From assembly GCF_030066995.1 (NCBI RefSeq), contig NZ_JASJAP010000003.1, positions 124,001 through 188,000 of the forward strand: 64,000 bases of DNA. The letters are read 5' to 3'. The position numbers and the translations under genes are program-made. Source of the DNA: Erythrobacter sp. Lineage in GTDB: Bacteria > Pseudomonadota > Alphaproteobacteria > Sphingomonadales > Sphingomonadaceae. Within the stretch, counting starts at the first letter, position 1. Every line of letters begins with the position of its first letter. The notes beneath the pieces were generated by a model that saw only the letters and a program-made list of their open reading frames with translations, was not told where the DNA came from and made no database searches. This document shows, one piece after another, positions 27,562 through 37,212 of the stretch.

Positions 27562-28644
27562 ATGCTGGTCGGCGTCCCCAAGGAAATCAAGAACCACGAA
27601 TACCGCGTTGGCCTCACACCGGAAGCGGCTCGCGAATATGTCGACGCCGGACACCGCGTGATCGTTGAAACCAATGCGGGGATCGGGATCAGCAAGACCG
27701 ATGCGGATTATCAATCGATCGGTGCGGAGATCGTCGACACCGCCGAGGAGGTCTTCGCTCGCGCCGAAATGGTCGTGAAGGTCAAGGAGCCTCAGCCAAA
27801 GGAGTGGGTGCAGCTGCGCGAAGGGCAGATCTTGTTCACCTATCTTCATCTGGCCCCCGATCCCGAGCAGGCGCGCGGGCTGATGGAATCGGGCGTGTCC
27901 GCGGTGGCGTATGAGACCGTGACCGCTCCGGGCGGTTCATTGCCGCTTCTTGCGCCCATGAGCGAGGTCGCCGGGCGGCTTTCGATCGAGGCGGCGGCGA
28001 TTGCGAGCCACGCGCCGCAAGGTGGACGCGGCGTGCTGATGGGCGGTGTCCCCGGCGTGCATCCGGCGCGCGTCGTCGTCATCGGCGGCGGTGTCGTGGG
28101 CACGCAGGCGGCGCACATGGCCGTGGGGCTGGGCGCGATCGTCAAGATCATCGACCGGTCGCTGCCGCGTCTGCGCCAGCTCGATGAGATGTTTCTGGGG
28201 CGCGTGACTACCTTGTATTCCAACACCGGCACAATTGAACGCGCGATCGCTGAGGCCGACATCGTTATTGGCGCGGTTCTCGTCCCAGGCGCGAGCGCGC
28301 CCAAGCTGGTGACGCGCGATATGCTGGGCCTTATGCAGCGGCGCGCCGTTATGGTGGATGTCGCGATCGATCAGGGAGGGTGCTTCGAGACGTCTCGACC
28401 CACCACGCACGAAGACCCGACTTACCTTGTCGACGACATCATCCATTATTGCGTCGCCAACATGCCCGGCGCGGTTCCCCACACGTCGAGCTATGCGCTT
28501 ACCAACGCGACGCTTCCGTTCGGTCTGGCGCTGGCAAACAAGGGTCTGAAGGCTTGCGCAGACGATCCGCATCTTGCCCCTGGTCTCAATGTGCACGCAG
28601 GCAAGATTGTAAATTCCGCAGTCTCGGAGAGTCTCGGCTTCTGA
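27562..28644 (+). CDS. ald: Alanine dehydrogenase
   Basis: The 360-residue protein starts [20 protein letters not shown], the classic Ald N-terminus, after AGGAGAG at 27551-27557. The NAD-binding motif [12 protein letters not shown] is near residue 173, and the substrate His and Lys segments (VKVKEPQ, TYLHLA) are present. It catalyses the reversible deamination of L-alanine to pyruvate and ammonia, and may serve amino-acid catabolism with the nearby dehydrogenases. Confidence 0.95.
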   Translation: MLVGVPKEIKNHEYRVGLTPEAAREYVDAGHRVIVETNAGIGISKTDADYQSIGAEIVDTAEEVFARAEMVVKVKEPQPKEWVQLREGQILFTYLHLAPDPEQARGLMESGVSAVAYETVTAPGGSLPLLAPMSEVAGRLSIEAAAIASHAPQGGRGVLMGGVPGVHPARVVVIGGGVVGTQAAHMAVGLGAIVKIIDRSLPRLRQLDEMFLGRVTTLYSNTGTIERAIAEADIVIGAVLVPGASAPKLVTRDMLGLMQRRAVMVDVAIDQGGCFETSRPTTHEDPTYLVDDIIHYCVANMPGAVPHTSSYALTNATLPFGLALANKGLKACADDPHLAPGLNVHAGKIVNSAVSESLGF

Positions 28645-28796
28645 CTGTTGCATCAGACTGCACACTGGTTGAGGCGGTTTCGGGAGCAAAATCGTGATTT
28701 ATGCGTATATGAGGTGAGCCGAAAAAAGACATGGCCAGGGCGCCGGACATGGGGTCAGGTAGAAGGGGTCGCGTCAGATTTGGGTAATCCCCTGAG

Positions 28797-29501
28797 ATGA
28801 AACAGATCAAACCGCAACCGATGATCCGGCAGGTCAATTACGACGCCGTGATCGACAGCCACGTCCCTCCACAAAACGCGAGCGACAAGGTCGCCATTGC
28901 CTTCGTGAAGGCGTTGCGTTTTGTCGCGGACACCTTCTTTGCCAAGCGCTACGGTCACCGCGCCGTCGTGCTGGAAACGGTTGCGGCTGTGCCCGGCATG
29001 GTCGGCGGGCTGTGGCAGCATCTCACCGCGCTGCGTACGATGCGCGATGATGAGGGCTGGATCCGCACGCTGCTCGATGAGGCCGAAAACGAGCGGATGC
29101 ACCTGATGACGTTCATCGAGATCGCGCAGCCCAACTGGTTTGAGCGCGCGCTTATCGCGATCACGCAGATGGTGTTCTACAACTTCTACTTCTTCCTCTA
29201 CCTGTTCGCGCCGCGTACGGCGCACCGGGTGGTCGGCTATTTCGAGGAAGAGGCGGTCATCAGCTACACGGCCTATCTCGCCGAAGTCGATGCCGGGCGC
29301 CACGAGAACGTGCCCGCGCCGCAGATCGCGATCGACTACTGGCAATTGCCGTCCGATGCGCGCCTGCGCGACGTCATCATCGCTGTGCGGGCCGACGAGG
29401 CCGAACACCGCGACGTGAATCATGGCTTTGTCGACGTGATGGACGCGCGCAAGGGGCACAAGCCGCTTGCCACTCCTTCGGTAGAAGAGCCCGCCGAGTA
29501 G
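28797..29501 (+). CDS. aox: Alternative oxidase (cyanide-resistant ubiquinol oxidase)
   Basis: The 234-residue diiron protein carries all four alternative-oxidase helix motifs: LET (E60), NERMHL (E99, H102), FEEEAV (E151) and RADEAEHR (E201, H204). These supply the six iron ligands. A hydrophobic hairpin at about 110-140 should bind the inner membrane as a monotopic segment. It oxidises ubiquinol and reduces O2 to water without proton pumping. Bacterial copies are uncommon but known, for example in Novosphingobium aromaticivorans. The 152-nt upstream gap suggests its own promoter. It lies next to the formaldehyde dehydrogenase gene. Confidence 0.93.
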   Translation: MKQIKPQPMIRQVNYDAVIDSHVPPQNASDKVAIAFVKALRFVADTFFAKRYGHRAVVLETVAAVPGMVGGLWQHLTALRTMRDDEGWIRTLLDEAENERMHLMTFIEIAQPNWFERALIAITQMVFYNFYFFLYLFAPRTAHRVVGYFEEEAVISYTAYLAEVDAGRHENVPAPQIAIDYWQLPSDARLRDVIIAVRADEAEHRDVNHGFVDVMDARKGHKPLATPSVEEPAE

Positions 29502-29564
29502 GCGGCTCTTGACCTGACGCTCCCCTCGTGCTGCCTCTAACGGTGAGCAGGAGGGGAGAACATC

Positions 29565-30671
29565 ATGAGGACCAGAGCTGCCGTCGCGTTCGAGGCGAAG
29601 CGACCGCTCGAGATCGTGGAACTCGATCTTGAGGGGCCCAAGGAGGGTGAGGTGCTGGTCGAGCTGATGGCGACCGGCATCTGCCACACCGACGCTTACA
29701 CCTTGGACGGCCTCGACAGCGAGGGCATCTTCCCCAGCGTGCTCGGGCACGAGGGCTGCGGCGTTGTGCGCGAGGTTGGCCCCGGCGTCTCCTCGGTGGC
29801 GCCCGACGATCATGTCATCCCGCTCTACACGCCCGAATGCGGCCAGTGTAAGTTCTGTCTCTCGGGCAAGACCAATCTGTGTCAGGCGATCCGCGTGACC
29901 CAGGGCCAGGGCGTCATGCCCGACGGCACCTCGCGCATGAGCTACAAGGGCCAGACGATCTACCACTACATGGGCTGTTCGACCTTCTCGAACTTCATCG
30001 TCCTGCCCGAGATTGCGGTGGCGAGGATCCGCAAGGACGCGCCCTTCGAGACGACCTGCTATGTCGGCTGCGGCGTCACCACGGGGGTGGGCGCGGTGAC
30101 AAAGACCGCCAAGGTTCAGCCGGGCGACAACGTTGTTGTCTTTGGCCTTGGAGGCATCGGCCTCAACGTCATTCAGGGCGCCAAGCTGGCCGGCGCCAAC
30201 CGGATTGTGGGGGTCGATATCAACCCTTCCAAGCGCGAGTGGGGCGAGAGGTTCGGAATGACCGACTTTATCGATCCGCGCGAGACCACAGATGTGGTTG
30301 GCCAGATCGTGGAGATGCTCGATGGCGGAGCGGACTACTCGTTCGACTGCACCGGCAACACCGATGTGATGCGCGACGCGCTGGAATGCTGTCACAAGGG
30401 CTGGGGCACCTCGATCATCATCGGCGTTGCCGAAGCGGGCAAGGAGATCGCAACGCGGCCCTTCCAGCTTGTGACCGGGCGCAACTGGCGCGGGACGGCG
30501 TTCGGCGGGGCCAAGGGGCGCACGGACGTGCCCGAGATTGTCGATTGGTACATGAACGGCAAGATCGAGATCGATCCCATGATCACCCACCGGCTGACGC
30601 TGGAGGAGATCAACACCGGCTTCGACCTGATGCACGCGGGCGAGAGCATCCGCAGTGTTGTCGTCTTCTAG
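29565..30671 (+). CDS. frmA: S-(hydroxymethyl)glutathione dehydrogenase / class III alcohol dehydrogenase
   Basis: The 368-residue zinc alcohol dehydrogenase has the catalytic zinc segments TGICHTDAYT and GHEGCG, the structural-zinc Cys cluster (about residues 87-105, CGQCKFCLSGKTNLC) and the NAD motif GLGGIGLN. The class III family oxidises the formaldehyde-glutathione adduct and also reduces S-nitrosoglutathione. The usual S-formylglutathione hydrolase does not follow; a small cupin gene does. Confidence 0.93.
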   Translation: MRTRAAVAFEAKRPLEIVELDLEGPKEGEVLVELMATGICHTDAYTLDGLDSEGIFPSVLGHEGCGVVREVGPGVSSVAPDDHVIPLYTPECGQCKFCLSGKTNLCQAIRVTQGQGVMPDGTSRMSYKGQTIYHYMGCSTFSNFIVLPEIAVARIRKDAPFETTCYVGCGVTTGVGAVTKTAKVQPGDNVVVFGLGGIGLNVIQGAKLAGANRIVGVDINPSKREWGERFGMTDFIDPRETTDVVGQIVEMLDGGADYSFDCTGNTDVMRDALECCHKGWGTSIIIGVAEAGKEIATRPFQLVTGRNWRGTAFGGAKGRTDVPEIVDWYMNGKIEIDPMITHRLTLEEINTGFDLMHAGESIRSVVVF

Positions 30672-30685
30672 GGGATGGAGTTCGA

Positions 30686-31042
30686 ATGCCCCGGAAGATC
30701 AACCTCGCCGACAAGTTCGCGCTGTTCGATGAGCGCTGGGCGCCGCGCCGTGCCGCGCGCTACAATGGCAACGAAGTGCGCCTCGCCAAGCTGGAAGGCG
30801 ACTTTCACTGGCACGCCCACCCGGATACCGATGAGCTGTTTCTCGTCATCGCAGGCGAGCTCGACATTGCGTTTCGCGACCGCACCGAGACGCTGAGCGC
30901 GGGCGAGATGATCGTCGTTCCGCGCGGCACCGAGCATTGCCCAAGAGCGCGCAAGGGTGAGGTGAAGGTGTTGATCATGGACGCCGAGGGCACTCCCAAC
31001 ACGGGCGACGCGGCGACCGCTTTCACGCCGGTTGAAATCTGA
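30686..31042 (+). CDS. Cupin-domain protein
   Basis: The 118-residue single-domain cupin starts at ATG 30686, 14 nt after frmA with GGGGATGGAG as ribosome site. Cupin motif 1 reads HWHAHPDTDELFLVIAGEL with two His and a Glu as likely metal ligands, and motif 2 includes VPRGTEHCPRA with a further His. The frame is open much further upstream inside frmA, but that extension is a shadow. Its function is unknown; co-transcription with frmA suggests a role in formaldehyde or NO detoxification. Confidence 0.82.
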   Translation: MPRKINLADKFALFDERWAPRRAARYNGNEVRLAKLEGDFHWHAHPDTDELFLVIAGELDIAFRDRTETLSAGEMIVVPRGTEHCPRARKGEVKVLIMDAEGTPNTGDAATAFTPVEI

Positions 31043-31152
31043 GCGCATCGCCTAGGCTGGCGCTTGCCGAAAAGGCGACTGACAAAGCGAAAGAACGGCG
31101 CGATCCTATCGCGGCGGTCGGGAGTAGGAAAGCGGCGCAGCCATGCGCGCTG

Positions 31153-32163
31153 CTAGGCCTGCACCACCTTTTGCTCGATGCTCCCGAAGATCGAGTGGTT
31201 GTCCTTATCGCGCATCTCCACTTTCACCGTGTCGCCCGGCGCCATGAAGCGCGTTGAGGGCTCGCCCTCGGCGATCGTCTCGATCATGCGAATCTCGGCG
31301 ATGCACGAATAGCCAAGCCCGCCTTCGGAGACCGGCTTGCCGGGGCCGCCATCGGCGCCTTTGTTGCTGATCGTGCCCGAGCCGATGATCGACCCCGCGC
31401 ACAGGCTGCGCGTCCTGGCCGCGTGCGCCACAAGCTGCGCCATGTTGAACGTTGCGTCCGCGCCCACCTCGGCCCGGCCAAAGGGCTCCCCGTTATAGTC
31501 GACCATCAGCGGCAGGTGGATGAGGCTGTCCTTCCACGCTTCGCCCAGCTCATCGGGCGTCACCGCGACGGGGGAGAAGGCGCTGGCGGGTTTGGACTGG
31601 AAGAAGCCAAACCCCTTGGCAAGCTCGCCCGGTATCAGCCCGCGCAAGGACACATCGTTGACCAGCATAACGAGCTTGATGTGATCGGCAGCGGCCTCAG
31701 CGCTCACGCCCATCGGCACATCATCGACGATCACCGCAACCTCGCCCTCCATGTCGCAGCCCCAGGCGGTGTCGCGCAGTGGGATGTCCGCGCGCGGGGG
31801 CAGGAAGCCGTCGCTGCCGCCCTGATACATCAGCGGATCGGAGTAGAAGCTCTCCGGCACTTCCGCCCCGCGCGCCTGGCGCACCAGTTCGACGTGGTTG
31901 ATGTAGGCGCTGCCATCGGCCCACTGATAGGCGCGCGGCAAAGGGGAGTGGGCTTGCCGCTCGTGAAAGCGCTCGCACGGGACCACTTCGTGTTCGACAT
32001 CGCGCGCGAGCACTTCAAGCTCGGGCGCAATGCGCGCCCAGTCGTCCAGCGCAGCCTGCAAGGTGGGCGCGATGTAGCCCGCCGCGCAGCAGCGTGTAAG
32101 ATCCTTCGAGACGACGACCAGTTTGCCGTCGCGCGTCCCGTCGTTCAGTGTGGCCAGTTTCAT
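31153..32163 (-). CDS. Fumarylacetoacetate hydrolase family protein
   Basis: The 336-residue FAH-fold protein shows the metal-binding core (MEGEVAVIVDD and VMLVNDVSLR) and SIIGSGTISNKG near the end. It overlaps the maleylacetoacetate isomerase gene by 4 nt (ATGA), so it very likely hydrolyses fumarylacetoacetate to fumarate and acetoacetate, the final step of tyrosine/homogentisate breakdown. Homogentisate dioxygenase is not in the window. Confidence 0.88.
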   Translation of the reverse strand: MKLATLNDGTRDGKLVVVSKDLTRCCAAGYIAPTLQAALDDWARIAPELEVLARDVEHEVVPCERFHERQAHSPLPRAYQWADGSAYINHVELVRQARGAEVPESFYSDPLMYQGGSDGFLPPRADIPLRDTAWGCDMEGEVAVIVDDVPMGVSAEAAADHIKLVMLVNDVSLRGLIPGELAKGFGFFQSKPASAFSPVAVTPDELGEAWKDSLIHLPLMVDYNGEPFGRAEVGADATFNMAQLVAHAARTRSLCAGSIIGSGTISNKGADGGPGKPVSEGGLGYSCIAEIRMIETIAEGEPSTRFMAPGDTVKVEMRDKDNHSIFGSIEQKVVQA

Positions 32164-32804
32164 CGGGCTCTCTCCGGATTGTCGTCTTGATTGTCAGGGT
32201 GCGCGCGCTGGAAGGCGGGCAGGGCAAGGCAGGCCGCCTCGATGCGGGCGATGCGTGGGCTCTCGCCGAAGTCGTAGCCGAAGCGGCGGGCGTTGTAGAC
32301 TTGCGGAAGCAGGACGATCTCGAAGAAGCCGGGGGCGTCCATCAGGAAGTCGCCCGTGTCCAGCTGGGCCAGCCGCGCCTCCACCGGCTGCAACGTGCGC
32401 GCGAGCCAATGGCGATACCACTCGCCGATCTCGTCCTGGCTCTTGCCGTATTCGTCTTTCAGCCATTTGAGCACGGGCAGATTGAGCGGGGCGTGCAGTT
32501 CGGTCGCGATCGCGTAGGTGAGTTCGCGCACGGTGTAGCGCGCTTCGAGGTCAGCCGGCAGCAACGGGGGCTGCGGATAGGCTTCTTCCAGCCACTCCAG
32601 CAACGCCATCGATTGAGCGCGGTCGCGCCCGTCCGCCTCCAGCATCGGTACCGAGGCGAAGGGGTTGCGGCGGATGAAGGCTGCGTTCTTCTGCTCGGCG
32701 GCGAGCAGGTTCACCGGCACGTTCTCGTAGGCAAGGCCCTTCAGCTCCAGCGCGATACGCAAGCGATAGGAGGTCGAGCTTCGGTAGTAGCCGTGGAGTC
32801 GCAT
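32160..32804 (-). CDS. maiA: Maleylacetoacetate isomerase (zeta-class GST)
   Basis: The start at 32804 gives the family N-terminus MRLHGYYRSSTSYRLRIAL with the glutathione-activating SSTSYR motif; a frame extension to 32837 is not needed. The glutathione site PFASVPMLE and C-terminal helical domain are complete (214 residues). It isomerises maleylacetoacetate to fumarylacetoacetate using glutathione. It is the first gene of the two-gene operon with the FAH protein. The intergenic repeat copy A lies 35 nt upstream of its start. Confidence 0.92.
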   Translation of the reverse strand: MRLHGYYRSSTSYRLRIALELKGLAYENVPVNLLAAEQKNAAFIRRNPFASVPMLEADGRDRAQSMALLEWLEEAYPQPPLLPADLEARYTVRELTYAIATELHAPLNLPVLKWLKDEYGKSQDEIGEWYRHWLARTLQPVEARLAQLDTGDFLMDAPGFFEIVLLPQVYNARRFGYDFGESPRIARIEAACLALPAFQRAHPDNQDDNPERAR

Positions 32805-32839
32805 CACCGCGCGCGGCCTATCCGAAGGCCGACGCAAGG

Positions 32840-32888
32840 CTCGGTTCGTCGCACGTGGAGAACGCTTGGAACACTTGGAACACTGTCC
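32840..32888. repeat. Dispersed intergenic repeat, copy A
   Basis: This 49-bp stretch matches 59757-59805 without gaps at 40 of 49 positions by hand alignment. Perfect blocks are CTCGGTTCGTCG at the left end and TGGAACACTGTCC at the right end. Weaker similarity with one 1-nt gap continues about 14 nt further. It lies between the maiA start and the gcdH stop. Confidence 0.7.
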
Positions 32889-33027
32889 TGAAGCAAAAAT
32901 CCTGCCCCTTGCGCGCCCGCTTCGAGAGGCAGGTTCGCAAAGGGGGCGCGCGCGGCAATCATGCCGCTCTTATGCCGGATGCGCGGCGTGTAGGACACCT
33001 TGGAGCACGCTGCGCCGGGACCGCCCA

Positions 33028-34263
33028 TCAAAACGCGGCGATACCCGTAATGCCGCGGCCCAGGATCAGCGCGTGGACGTCGTGCGTGCCTTCATAGGTG
33101 TTCACCGTTTCGAGGTTCACCGCGTGGCGGATCACCTGATATTCCTCGCTGATGCCGTTGCCGCCGTGCATGTCGCGCGCCATCCGGGCGATGTCCAGGG
33201 CCTTGCCGACATTGTTGCGCTTGACGATGCTGATCGTGTCCGGGCTGAAACGGCCCTCATCGATCAGGCGTCCGACGCGCAGGCTCGCCTGCAGGCCCAG
33301 CGCGATATCGCTCATCATATCGGCGAGCTTCTTCTGATAAAGCTGCGTTGCGGCAAGCGGTCGGCCGAACTGCTTGCGATCAAGGCCGTATTGGCGCGCG
33401 GCGTGCAGGCAGAACTCCGCCGCGCCCATCGCGCCCCAGCTGATGCCGTAGCGCGCGCGGTTGAGACAGCCGAACGGACCCTTCAACCCCTGTACATGGG
33501 GCAGCAGTGCGCTGGCGGGCACGCGCACCTCGTCCATCATGATCATGCCCGTGGTCGAGGCGCGCAGCGAAATCTTGCCTTCGATTTTCGGAGCCGAAAG
33601 GCCTTCCATGCCCTTCTCAAGCACGAAACCGCGAATACCGCCGCCATGCTCTTCGCTCTTGGCCCAGACGACGAAAACGTCGGCGAAGGGCGCGTTCGAG
33701 ATCCAGGTCTTCGAGCCCGAAATGACGTAGTCGTCACCATCCTTCTTGGCCCAGGTCTTCATGCCGGCGGGGTCCGAGCCCGCGTCGGGTTCGGTCAGGC
33801 CAAAACAGCCGATCAGTTCACCCTTCGCAAGACCGGGCAGGTATTGGGCGCGTTGCTCATCCGATCCGTAAGCGTAGATCGGGTGCATGACGAGGCTCGA
33901 CTGCACGCTCGCCATGGAGCGATAGCCGCTGTCGACCCGCTCAATCTCTCGCGCGACGAGCCCGTAGGCGACATAGGACGCGCCTACCCCGCCGAACGCT
34001 TCAGGGATGGTGACGCCAAGCACACCGGCCTCGCCCATAAGCGGAAAGAGCTCGGGCGCAGAAACTTCGTTGCGATAGGCCTCGATCACGCGCGGTTGCA
34101 GCTCGCTTTGCGCGAACGCGTTGGCTGCGTCGCGGATCATGCGCTCGTCTTCGGTCAGCTGGCTTTCAAGATCGAAGGGATCCTCCCAATTGAACGGGAC
34201 GATGCCCGCGCTTGGGTTGCGCTCTTCGGACTGCGCTTCGGGCGAGTTAAAGGGGGCGTTCAC
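33028..34263 (-). CDS. gcdH: Glutaryl-CoA dehydrogenase
   Basis: I favour GTG at 34263 ([11 protein letters not shown]) because AGGAG at 34271-34275 is spaced 7 nt upstream; the ATG at 34326 adds 21 residues with no such site. The 411-residue protein carries the GcdH signatures [14 protein letters not shown] (with the substrate Arg) and [20 protein letters not shown] with the catalytic Glu. It converts glutaryl-CoA to crotonyl-CoA in lysine and tryptophan breakdown, passing electrons to ETF. It is transcribed alone, towards the maiA operon. Confidence 0.9.
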   Translation of the reverse strand: MNAPFNSPEAQSEERNPSAGIVPFNWEDPFDLESQLTEDERMIRDAANAFAQSELQPRVIEAYRNEVSAPELFPLMGEAGVLGVTIPEAFGGVGASYVAYGLVAREIERVDSGYRSMASVQSSLVMHPIYAYGSDEQRAQYLPGLAKGELIGCFGLTEPDAGSDPAGMKTWAKKDGDDYVISGSKTWISNAPFADVFVVWAKSEEHGGGIRGFVLEKGMEGLSAPKIEGKISLRASTTGMIMMDEVRVPASALLPHVQGLKGPFGCLNRARYGISWGAMGAAEFCLHAARQYGLDRKQFGRPLAATQLYQKKLADMMSDIALGLQASLRVGRLIDEGRFSPDTISIVKRNNVGKALDIARMARDMHGGNGISEEYQVIRHAVNLETVNTYEGTHDVHALILGRGITGIAAF

Positions 34264-34437
34264 GCGGGGGCTCCTGTCGATCTTGCGTCGATCTTCACCG
34301 GCCGATCTGTTCGGGCCGATCGTCACCAGCGCTCTTCGCAGTTTCGCACAGGCCCTTCAACCCCGTAACGCTTGGCGCGCATGGGCGCAGCCAGCGCGAC
34401 GCGTCGCCCGGCCTTGGGGCGCCGGGCTCAGGCTCGG

Positions 34438-34836
34438 TCAGACGTTGATCGTCGCCCTGGCCAGGTGCGTATCCTCTTCCTCGGTTCGCTCAAGGGCGGT
34501 GTTGACCGCGCTAAGCATTTCCGCAGGCGGGCACGGCTTGATCAGGGTTGTCGCGGCCGGAAATTGCTCGGCGACCTCATCGCGCGAATGCGCGCCCGAA
34601 TGAAAAATGATCGGCACGTTGTCCGCCTCAAGCCGCTTGGCGAGGGAAAAGACTTCGCCGTCCTCGAGAGTGATGTCGAGAATGGCGAGGTCCGGCTTTT
34701 CCTTTTCCGACGCCAGAGCGGCGGATGACACCCCGCTAAAGGGACCTTCCACCTCATAGCCCGCCTCTTCGACCGTATCGCACAGATCGAACGCGACGAT
34801 CGGCTCATCCTCAGCAACGAGTATGCGCTGCACCAT
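34438..34836 (-). CDS. Single-domain response regulator
   Basis: The 132-residue protein is a lone receiver domain. The acidic pocket is E9-D10-E11, the phosphoacceptor is D54 (LAILDITLEDG), the switch Ser is in IIFHSGAH and the conserved Lys is K100 (LIKP). No output domain follows. The start at 34836 has AAGGAG upstream. It resembles the receiver-only regulators common in sphingomonads, some of which feed the general stress response, but no partner kinase is adjacent. Confidence 0.88.
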   Translation of the reverse strand: MVQRILVAEDEPIVAFDLCDTVEEAGYEVEGPFSGVSSAALASEKEKPDLAILDITLEDGEVFSLAKRLEADNVPIIFHSGAHSRDEVAEQFPAATTLIKPCPPAEMLSAVNTALERTEEEDTHLARATINV

Positions 34837-34900
34837 AAGTGGTCTCCTTACTAGACGGTAAGGGGTGTAGCACAGGTTTGACAGTTCGCGCTTCGAATTC

Positions 34901-35524
34901 TTATCCGTTATTGCCGAATTTCTCGGCGAAGGCCGACTTGTCACCGGAAATCAGCAGCTTGGCTTGCTCGACCCATTGGTCCCGCGCGATGCGGCCTTTG
35001 AAACGACCGAGCTTGGCGTCGATCGCGGCCACGTCCGAATCGCTCCACGCGGCGATCTGCGCGAAGGTTGTGACGCCTTCGGCTGCAAGGATGCCGACGA
35101 GTTTCGGTCCCACACCCTTGATCGTCGTGAGATCGTCAGCGGTATTGCTGGTGGCAGCGGGGCTGGCAGCGGCGCTTGGCGCGGGTGTTGGAAGCGGAGC
35201 GGGTGTGTCGTCCATCGCGGCGGGAGCGGGCGCGGGTGTTGGCTCCTTCGAGAGCGGCGGGAGCGGATCGGGCGTCGGCGCCGGAGCGGGCTGGGCTGTC
35301 GCCAGCGGGGCGGACGTGTCTTCCACCACGGCGGGCTTGGCATCGATCAACGCCTGGTTGCGCTGCGCCGGTGCGGCGCCTTCGTCGAGCACATCGCGCT
35401 TCAGGCTCTGATCGCCGACGATGGTGGTCGACTGATTGAACCGCACGAAAAGCCAGATTGCGATCGCCAGCAGAACAAGGCTGATGATGATCAGGGGCAG
35501 CGCGTTGGCGAGGGATTGGGACAT
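34901..35524 (-). CDS. Membrane-anchored helix-hairpin-helix protein
   Basis: The protein (207 residues from ATG 35524) has one N-terminal transmembrane helix (about 10-27), a long Pro/Ala-rich linker (about 70-130) and a C-terminal helix-hairpin-helix-like domain (DDLTTIKGVGPKLVGILAAEG and following). This domain, found alone or fused to NADH dehydrogenase subunit E and other proteins, often ends in a KGRIxRDxWVxQAK motif, visible here. A DNA-binding role is possible but unproven for membrane versions. Confidence 0.78.
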   Translation of the reverse strand: MSQSLANALPLIIISLVLLAIAIWLFVRFNQSTTIVGDQSLKRDVLDEGAAPAQRNQALIDAKPAVVEDTSAPLATAQPAPAPTPDPLPPLSKEPTPAPAPAAMDDTPAPLPTPAPSAAASPAATSNTADDLTTIKGVGPKLVGILAAEGVTTFAQIAAWSDSDVAAIDAKLGRFKGRIARDQWVEQAKLLISGDKSAFAEKFGNNG

Positions 35525-35633
35525 GGCAAAAAGGCTTCTTTCCAAGGTGAATGGCAGGATCGCCGCGACTTAGCACCGTCGCTTTCGAGCGCAACCGGCG
35601 AGATCGCACCGGGGCGGCTTTACGCAAGCGGCG

Positions 35634-37211
35634 TCAGGTCTTGTCGCCAGGATCCGGGACGGTCGCCGGCACCACGTTCTTGCGAAACAGGACCCGGTCC
35701 GATTCTTCGAATCCCCGGTACCAAAGCACCAAGGCGTAAACGGCGAGGATCGCCGGGATACCGAGGACAAGCTCCACCCATTCCAGCGATGGCGGCAGCG
35801 AGATGAACACAAAGCCGATCACGACCGCAGGGCCCATCGCCCAGACCAGCCCCCAGCGCAGGTTCGACACCGGCGCTTCCAGGAGTTTCCTGAGCACCAG
35901 CGCCTTGATCACGCTTGAGACCGTAAGTGCAAGGAACAGCGCGATGGCCGGACCGGCGGTCGCAAAGCCGTCGACATCAAGGCCGAACTCATCCGCCAGT
36001 CGCTCCAGCCCGAAGATCAAGGCAAAGGTCAGCGCCGCCTGAAGACCGAGGATAAAGACCGAGATCGCAAGATTGCGCTTGCGCGCGATGTAGACAAGGA
36101 CGCTTTCCGATACGACCGCCATCGACGCGGCGACCTCGGCGGCGAGGAGAAAGGCCAGTGCCGCAGTCCCGGCGACGTAATCCGGCCCCCACAAGCCCAT
36201 CACCGCTTCGCCCGGAATGGCGAGTGCGAGAGCAATCGCGAGCTGCACCGCTATAATCCAGAAGCCCACCTGCCGCACCTGCGTGGCGATGGCCGCAAGG
36301 TTGCCGCTCTTGAGGTTCTTCGTGATCACCGGAGACAGGATCGGCTCGAAGCTGGTCTTCAGCTTTTGAGGCAGGCTCGCGATCTGCTGGGCCGCGTAAT
36401 AGATGCCGACTGCAACCGGCGAGGCGACGAAGCCGAGAATGAAGATGTCGAGCAGCCGCGTGCCGCGCTCGATCGCGTCCGCGCCGATCAGCGGCAGCGC
36501 GCGGCTCGACTGCCTTATCATGGCGCGCCCCGAGGGGGTCCAGTCGCGGGGTGGTCCATAGGTGCGAACGAAGGAGAAAGCGGCGGTGATCAGCCCGGCG
36601 AAGATCGAGACGATGAAGGCCAGCGCCAGGCCGAATTCGCGCAGCGGCGCGATGTAGAAGAACACGCCGGCTGCAATGCTGATCGTCCAGGGTTCCACGA
36701 TGGCGCGCGTGCGCACCGTGGTTGCGATGTCGTACTTGTAGGCCTGGGCGGCGAGCATGATCTCGGTCAGCGCAAAGGCCGGGATCGTGGCGATCAACCA
36801 CATGTCATACGGGCTGTTCATCCCGCTGGGAAACATCGGCGTGGGGTAGATCCAGAGCGCCAGGCACGCGGCGCCGGACCATAACAGGGCAAGCAGCATC
36901 CCATCGAAGACGAGGTTGACTTCGGGCTCGCCATCCGGGTTGCCATGCTCGGTCCCGCCTTCGGTGAGGCGCTGGGCAAGGCCGCGCTTTTCGCCCAGCG
37001 AGCACACCAGCGCGAGCACTTCGATCAACACCAGCGCAGAGGCAAAGCGGCCCAGCGCTTCCGCGCCATAAAGGCGCGTGGCGATCAGGATGAACGGGAT
37101 GCGAGCGATCAGACGCACGACAAAGCCCATCGTGTTGGTCCTGCCGCCCTTGGCGAGCGCCGCCATATCGTCCTGGTGCGTGGCCGGATCGGGGTTTCGC
37201 GCTGCGCTCAT
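35634..37211 (-). CDS. Wzx/MATE-like polysaccharide flippase
   Basis: The 525-residue polytopic membrane protein has about twelve to fourteen hydrophobic helices with an oligosaccharide-flippase layout. It should move a lipid-linked saccharide across the inner membrane. It is not next to the polysaccharide locus at 1-9.5 kb; instead it starts 1 nt after the gpsA stop and is the last gene of a tsaD-gpsA-flippase unit. Which glycan it exports is unknown. Confidence 0.82.
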   Translation of the reverse strand: MSAARNPDPATHQDDMAALAKGGRTNTMGFVVRLIARIPFILIATRLYGAEALGRFASALVLIEVLALVCSLGEKRGLAQRLTEGGTEHGNPDGEPEVNLVFDGMLLALLWSGAACLALWIYPTPMFPSGMNSPYDMWLIATIPAFALTEIMLAAQAYKYDIATTVRTRAIVEPWTISIAAGVFFYIAPLREFGLALAFIVSIFAGLITAAFSFVRTYGPPRDWTPSGRAMIRQSSRALPLIGADAIERGTRLLDIFILGFVASPVAVGIYYAAQQIASLPQKLKTSFEPILSPVITKNLKSGNLAAIATQVRQVGFWIIAVQLAIALALAIPGEAVMGLWGPDYVAGTAALAFLLAAEVAASMAVVSESVLVYIARKRNLAISVFILGLQAALTFALIFGLERLADEFGLDVDGFATAGPAIALFLALTVSSVIKALVLRKLLEAPVSNLRWGLVWAMGPAVVIGFVFISLPPSLEWVELVLGIPAILAVYALVLWYRGFEESDRVLFRKNVVPATVPDPGDKT

Positions 37212-37212
37212 G

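Noticed and set aside
28755..30635. A 626-codon open frame on the minus strand across the alternative oxidase and frmA genes
   Set aside because: It lies antisense to two well-recognised genes, has a low-complexity His/Asp/Arg-rich translation and no family resemblance. Such frames are common in GC-rich DNA.
29879..30685. An N-terminal extension of the cupin protein inside frmA
   Set aside because: Its sequence is a frameshifted reading of frmA; the cupin starts at 30686 with its own ribosome site.
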